Below are positions 6,086 to 9,123 of a stretch of 9,123 nucleotides of DNA, one piece after another. A program made the position numbers and the translations under genes. Each line of letters opens with the position of its first letter. Position 1 is the first letter of the stretch. The notes under the pieces were generated by a model. It made no database searches. It was not told where the DNA came from and saw only the letters and a program-made list of their open reading frames with translations. The DNA comes from Clostridium sp. CAG:169 (GTDB lineage Bacteria > Bacillota > Clostridia > Oscillospirales > Ruminococcaceae). The stretch is from the NCBI GenBank assembly GCA_000435195.1, contig FR880215.1:2300-11422 (forward strand). Reading direction: 5' to 3'.

Positions 6086-6091
6086 CCTTTT

Positions 6092-6120
6092 ATTGTATCT
6101 TTCTGAAAGCGCGCTGTCAA
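6092..6120 (-). promoter_or_regulatory. Sigma-A promoter of the queA-tgt unit
   Basis: On the minus strand a perfect -35 TTGACA (6120-6115) is 17 bases from TACAAT (6097-6092), a 5-of-6 match to -10. The transcript leader ahead of queA is about 80 bases. The riboswitch promoter lies 62 bases away facing the other direction. Confidence 0.88.
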
Positions 6121-6182
6121 TCTTTTGCCGACAAATTTGCCGCTAAAATGCGCATTTTCATAGGAAAAAGCCGCTGCACATC

Positions 6183-6211
6183 TTGACAGCCTGTATTCTC
6201 GGTGATAATAT
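6183..6211 (+). promoter_or_regulatory. Promoter of the lysine riboswitch / asd-dapA-dapB operon
   Basis: A perfect -35 TTGACA (6183-6188) is followed by GATAAT (6204-6209, 15-base spacer) or the overlapping TAATAT (6206-6211, 17-base spacer). The start of transcription should fall near 6217, about 20 bases before the riboswitch aptamer. Confidence 0.75.
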
Positions 6212-6237
6212 ATACCCAAACACTTACAACTTCATAG

Positions 6238-6407
6238 CAGACGATAGAGGCGCACCTTTCATCAGTAGCGCGGGCTAGGCTGCCAAAGCCGCTGGATGCC
6301 TGTGCCAAAGGGAACGGTGCCGAAGGGAATATCTCGGCGGGTATTGCCCTGGGGGTGTCCTTAACAGGGACACAACTGTCACCGCAGCTTGCGGTGAAGC
6401 GCTATCC
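6238..6407 (+). promoter_or_regulatory. Lysine riboswitch aptamer (L box)
   Basis: The aptamer shows the conserved core of the lysine riboswitch: GATAGAGGCGC near the 5' end, AGTA at 6264-6267, AAGGG(A)A and GCCGAAG (6319-6325), and ACTGTCAC followed by a GCTATC 3' end. GATAG (6243-6247) pairs with CTATC (6402-6406) as P1. GTGTCC/GGACAC (6355-6360/6368-6373) and TCACCGCA/TGCGGTGA (6379-6386/6390-6397) form two of the other arms. Lysine binding stabilises P1 and, in this class, lowers expression of lysine synthesis or uptake genes. Its place before asd-dapA-dapB fits that role. Confidence 0.95.
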
Positions 6408-6471
6408 ATCCTTTTCTTTTCTAAGTATAGCTTTAGAAGGGGAAGTTAGCCCCTATCTGCAAAGCGATCCC

Positions 6472-6505
6472 GCCGGTTCTTCTTTTTAGAAAAACCGGCT
6501 TTTTT
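6472..6505 (+). terminator. Intrinsic terminator of the lysine riboswitch
   Basis: GCCGGTT (6472-6478) pairs with AACCGGC (6493-6499) and TTCT with AGAA inside, leaving one C-A mismatch and a T loop; six T (6500-6505) follow. A possible competing fold is TTTTCTAA (6417-6424) with TTAGAAAA (6486-6493), which would open the terminator; the same TTTTCTAA can instead pair with TTAGAAGG (6433-6440). Which fold goes with lysine binding is inference. A weaker hairpin, TTCTTCC/GGAAGAA (6509-6515/6535-6541), lies between the terminator and asd. Confidence 0.88.
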
Positions 6506-6587
6506 CGTTTCTTCCCGCGTTGCCGCATCTTTTCGGAAGAAGAAGCATACAGTGTTTTATCCTCTACCATGAAAGGACGTATCACAA

Positions 6588-7667
6588 ATGAAACAGTATC
6601 GTGTAGCCGTTATCGGCGCTACCGGCATGGTCGGACAAAGATTCGTTTCCCTGCTGGAAAATCACCCATGGTTCACCGTTACCGCTCTTGCAGCTTCTTC
6701 CCATTCTGCCGGAAAAACCTATGAACAGGCTGTGGGCAGCCGCTGGATGATGAGCACCCCCATTCCAAAATCAGTAGCCGGACTGGTCGTACAGGACGCC
6801 GTAGCAGATGCCCAGCAGATTACACACAGCGTGGACTTTGCTTTCTGCGCCGTTGACATGAAAAAAGAAGAGATTCGCGCACTGGAAGAGACCTATGCGA
6901 AATACGAGTGCCCGGTTATGTCCAACAACTCCGCACACCGCTTCACTCCCGATGTCCCTATGATCATCCCGGAGTTGAATGACGAACACGCACAGGTCAT
7001 CGAGGCACAGCGCAAGCGCCTGGGCACCCGCCGCGGCTTTATTGCCGTCAAATCCAACTGCTCTTTGCAGAGCTATGTTCCTGCCCTGCACCCACTGCGC
7101 TCCTTTGGCATCACCAAAGCACTTGCCTGCACCTATCAGGCGATTTCGGGCGCGGGCAAAAACTTTGCGACATGGCCGGAGATGGTGGACAATGTCATCC
7201 CCTTTATCGGCGGTGAGGAAGAAAAAAGTGAGAAAGAGCCGCTGAAGATTTGGGGAACTCTGGAAAACGGACAGATCGTTCCGGCACAGTCCCCTTCCAT
7301 CACCACCCAGTGTATCCGTGTTCCGGTCAGTGATGGTCACCTTGCTGCTGTCTTTGTTTCTTTTGAGCACAAACCCACCATCGAACAGATTAAGGCAGCG
7401 TGGAACAGCTTTGCCGGTTATCCGCAGCAGCACCAGCTGCCCAGCGCGCCCAAGCAGTTTTTGACCTACTTTGAGCAGGACGACCGTCCGCAGACCCGCC
7501 TGGACCGCGATTTAGAGGGCGGCATGGGTGTTTCGGTCGGCAGATTGCGCCCGGATACCCAGTACGACTACAAGTTTGTCTGCCTGTCCCACAACACCGT
7601 CCGCGGTGCGGCAGGAGGCGCCATCCTGATGGCAGAAACGCTTGCCAGCAAGGGCTATCTTGACTAA
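6588..7667 (+). CDS. asd: Aspartate-semialdehyde dehydrogenase (archaeal/fungal-type subfamily)
   Basis: The 359-residue cytoplasmic enzyme reduces aspartyl phosphate to aspartate semialdehyde with NADPH, the branch-point step to lysine/DAP, threonine and methionine. The N-terminal nucleotide-binding motif is VIGATGMVGQRF (8-19). The catalytic cysteine is Cys158 in SNCSLQSYVPAL, and RVPVSDGH (244-251) carries the catalytic His251. QAISGAG (184-190) is a conserved loop. Length and motifs fit the subfamily first known from archaea and yeast and also common in Clostridia, rather than the classic E. coli type. AAAGGA lies 10 bases before the ATG. It is the first gene behind the lysine riboswitch, 18 bases ahead of dapA. 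Confidence 0.96.
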   Translation: MKQYRVAVIGATGMVGQRFVSLLENHPWFTVTALAASSHSAGKTYEQAVGSRWMMSTPIPKSVAGLVVQDAVADAQQITHSVDFAFCAVDMKKEEIRALEETYAKYECPVMSNNSAHRFTPDVPMIIPELNDEHAQVIEAQRKRLGTRRGFIAVKSNCSLQSYVPALHPLRSFGITKALACTYQAISGAGKNFATWPEMVDNVIPFIGGEEEKSEKEPLKIWGTLENGQIVPAQSPSITTQCIRVPVSDGHLAAVFVSFEHKPTIEQIKAAWNSFAGYPQQHQLPSAPKQFLTYFEQDDRPQTRLDRDLEGGMGVSVGRLRPDTQYDYKFVCLSHNTVRGAAGGAILMAETLASKGYLD

Positions 7668-7685
7668 TCGAAACGAGGCTGCAAT

Positions 7686-8576
7686 ATGATGAAGAAAACC
7701 ATTTTTACCGGAGCAGGCGTTGCCATCGTCACTCCGATGAATCCCGATGAATCGATCAACTATGATGAGCTGGGTCGTATCATTGATTACCAGATTGAAA
7801 ACGGCACCGATGCCATCGTTGTCTGTGGAACCACCGGTGAATCCGCTACCATGACCGACCAGGAGCATGTAGATTGTATTGCCTACACCGTCCAGCGTGT
7901 ACAGGGCAGAGTGCCTGTCATCGCAGGCGCTGGAAGCAACCATACCTCCTACGCTGTCTGGATGTCCAAGGAGGCAAAGCGTGCCGGAGCCGATGCGCTG
8001 CTGCACGTCACCCCTTATTACAATAAAACCTCCCAGACTGGACTGATTCGCCACTTCCATGCGATTGCCGATGCCACCGACCTGCCAATCATCCTGTACA
8101 ATGTACCATCCCGCACCGGTGTCAACATCACCCCCGAAACCTACCGCGCCCTTTCTGCCCATCCAAACATCGTGGCAACCAAGGAAGCCAGCGGCAACAT
8201 CTCCCACATCGCACAGGTCATCCAGACCTGCGGCGACCAGCTGGATGTCTACTCGGGCAACGATGACCAGATTGTTCCCCTGCTGGCGCTGGGTGCAAAG
8301 GGTGTCATCTCGGTGCTGTCCAACGTCATGCCGCGTCAGACCCACGACATCTGCCAGCTGTTCTTTGACGGCAAGATCGAGCAAAGCCGTCAGCTGCAAC
8401 TGGAGCTGCTGGAGCTGATCAACGCGCTGTTCTCGGACGTCAATCCGATTCCGGTCAAACAGGCAATGAACCTGATGGGATACCGCTGCGGCAGCTGCCG
8501 CCTGCCTCTGGATGAGATGCAGCCGCAGGCGCGTCAGCATCTGGAAGAGCTGCTGCGCCGCCACAAGCTGGTCTAA
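7686..8576 (+). CDS. dapA: 4-hydroxy-tetrahydrodipicolinate synthase
   Basis: The 296-residue product has the standard DapA length. It condenses aspartate semialdehyde with pyruvate to form 4-hydroxy-tetrahydrodipicolinate, the committed step to lysine and DAP. It is a TIM-barrel enzyme; the Schiff-base lysine is Lys166 in VATKEASG. Other active-site residues are Thr49/Thr50 in CGTTGE, Tyr112 in TPYYNK, and Tyr138 and Arg143 in LYNVPSRTG. GAGG lies 7 bases before the ATG at 7686; a second ATG follows at once (7689) and could be used instead. Regulation is shared with asd through the riboswitch. Confidence 0.98.
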   Translation: MMKKTIFTGAGVAIVTPMNPDESINYDELGRIIDYQIENGTDAIVVCGTTGESATMTDQEHVDCIAYTVQRVQGRVPVIAGAGSNHTSYAVWMSKEAKRAGADALLHVTPYYNKTSQTGLIRHFHAIADATDLPIILYNVPSRTGVNITPETYRALSAHPNIVATKEASGNISHIAQVIQTCGDQLDVYSGNDDQIVPLLALGAKGVISVLSNVMPRQTHDICQLFFDGKIEQSRQLQLELLELINALFSDVNPIPVKQAMNLMGYRCGSCRLPLDEMQPQARQHLEELLRRHKLV

Positions 8577-8587
8577 GCGCAATATAA

Positions 8588-8629
8588 AAAGGAAGTTCTT
8601 GCCGATACGGCAACAAAAGAAAGGAAGTT
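8588..8629 (+). repeat. Direct repeat around a small hairpin before dapB
   Basis: AAAGGAAGTT occurs at 8588-8597 and 8620-8629. Between the copies TTGCCG (8599-8604) pairs with CGGCAA (8608-8613) over a 3-base loop. The second copy supplies the dapB ribosome-binding site; the first is an unused or decoy site. No T tract follows, so it is not a terminator. Confidence 0.6.
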
Positions 8630-8633
8630 TTTT

Positions 8634-9123
8634 ATGGTATCCATCCTTCTGTGCGGAGCGGGAGGCAAGATGGGTCAGGTGATTACCCAAGCGGTCGCAC
8701 AGCGCAGCGATTGCCGCATCGCAGCGGGCATCGACCCACACGCGCCTGCCTGTGACTATCCGGTCTATGCAAGTGCAGACCAGTGTACCGAACCGTGCGA
8801 TGTCATCATCGACTTTTCCCATCCGTCTGCCCTCTCCCCGCTGCTGGAATATGCAGTCAGCCACCGGCTGCCGGCTGTCATCTGCACCACCGGACTTTCC
8901 GAGGAACAAATTGAGAGCATCCATCAGGCTGCCCGTCAAATTCCTATCTTCTTCTCTGCCAATATGTCACTGGGCGTTTCTTTGCTGTGCGAGCTTGCCA
9001 AAAAAGCTGCGCAGGTGCTGGGCGGCGATTTTGACATCGAAATTATCGAAAAACACCACAATCGCAAGGTGGATGCCCCCAGCGGAACCGCTCTGATGCT
9101 GGCGGATGCCATCAGCTGCGCAC
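8634..9123 (+). CDS. dapB: 4-hydroxy-tetrahydrodipicolinate reductase, 3' end outside window
   Basis: The first 163 codons are visible and the frame is open to the edge; the family is usually about 250 residues. The enzyme reduces the DapA product to tetrahydrodipicolinate with NAD(P)H. The N-terminal Rossmann motif is CGAGGKMG (7-14), followed by DFSHP (60-64), CTTGL (84-88), and SANMSLG (108-114). The catalytic stretch EKHHNRKVDAPSGTA (139-153) holds His141/His142 and Lys145. The ATG at 8634 has AAGGAAG upstream with T-rich spacing. The gap to dapA is 57 bases and holds a small repeat; asd, dapA and dapB most likely form one transcript. Confidence 0.97.
   Translation, partial: MVSILLCGAGGKMGQVITQAVAQRSDCRIAAGIDPHAPACDYPVYASADQCTEPCDVIIDFSHPSALSPLLEYAVSHRLPAVICTTGLSEEQIESIHQAARQIPIFFSANMSLGVSLLCELAKKAAQVLGGDFDIEIIEKHHNRKVDAPSGTALMLADAISCA

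Noticed and set aside
6007..6091. preQ1-I riboswitch ahead of queA
   Set aside because: The expected C-rich loop and A-rich tail pairing are not visible, so it is listed only as an unexplained structured leader.
5188..6186. 332-codon plus-strand ORF opposite queA
   Set aside because: It is antisense to an unmistakable queA and runs through its leader and promoter.
7512..8939. 475-codon minus-strand ORF opposite asd, dapA and dapB
   Set aside because: It spans three clear genes on the other strand, resembles no known family, has a low-complexity His/Gln/Asp-rich translation, and is explained by codon bias of the real genes.

Overview
The window looks like chromosomal core sequence from a spore-forming member of the Clostridia (Firmicutes), probably a moderately GC-rich gut-type lineage near the Ruminococcaceae/Oscillospiraceae. 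The reasons are sporulation-type YtaF, the queA-tgt-yajC-DUF3792 gene order, strong GGAGG ribosome-binding sites, near-consensus sigma-A promoters and a lysine riboswitch ahead of a dap operon. The family placement is inference; no taxonomic marker was searched.

Left part (1-2415): the 5' end of ytaf runs leftward off the edge. A perfect-consensus promoter drives tRNA-Ser(GGA) rightward, followed by two rightward terminator-like hairpins. A further, bidirectional hairpin closes a leftward MATE-family exporter gene, which has its own promoter.

Middle part (2416-6120), all leftward: one transcription unit starts from a strong promoter near 6100 and carries queA, tgt, yajC and a DUF3792 (TIGR04086-type) membrane protein gene, with a second promoter in front of yajC. 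QueA and Tgt both act in queuosine modification of tRNA; YajC is the Sec translocase accessory protein. Between yajC and the DUF3792 gene lies the most unusual structure in the window. It is an imperfect tandem duplication of about 150 bp that contains a 23-codon hybrid ORF, with the first 15 codons laid out like the DUF3792 gene and the last 8 like the end of yajC. Each copy carries a hairpin whose 3' arm holds the Shine-Dalgarno sequence and is followed by seven T and an ATG.

Right part (6121-9123), rightward: a promoter divergent from queA, a lysine riboswitch with an intrinsic terminator, then asd, dapA and the start of dapB. These three enzymes take aspartyl phosphate to tetrahydrodipicolinate, the precursor of diaminopimelate (cell wall), lysine and, by a branch, dipicolinate (spores). 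The riboswitch should lower expression when lysine is plentiful.

Most of the window is well-understood housekeeping sequence. The yajC-DUF3792 duplication and the leader hairpins are the parts I could not explain from known families.
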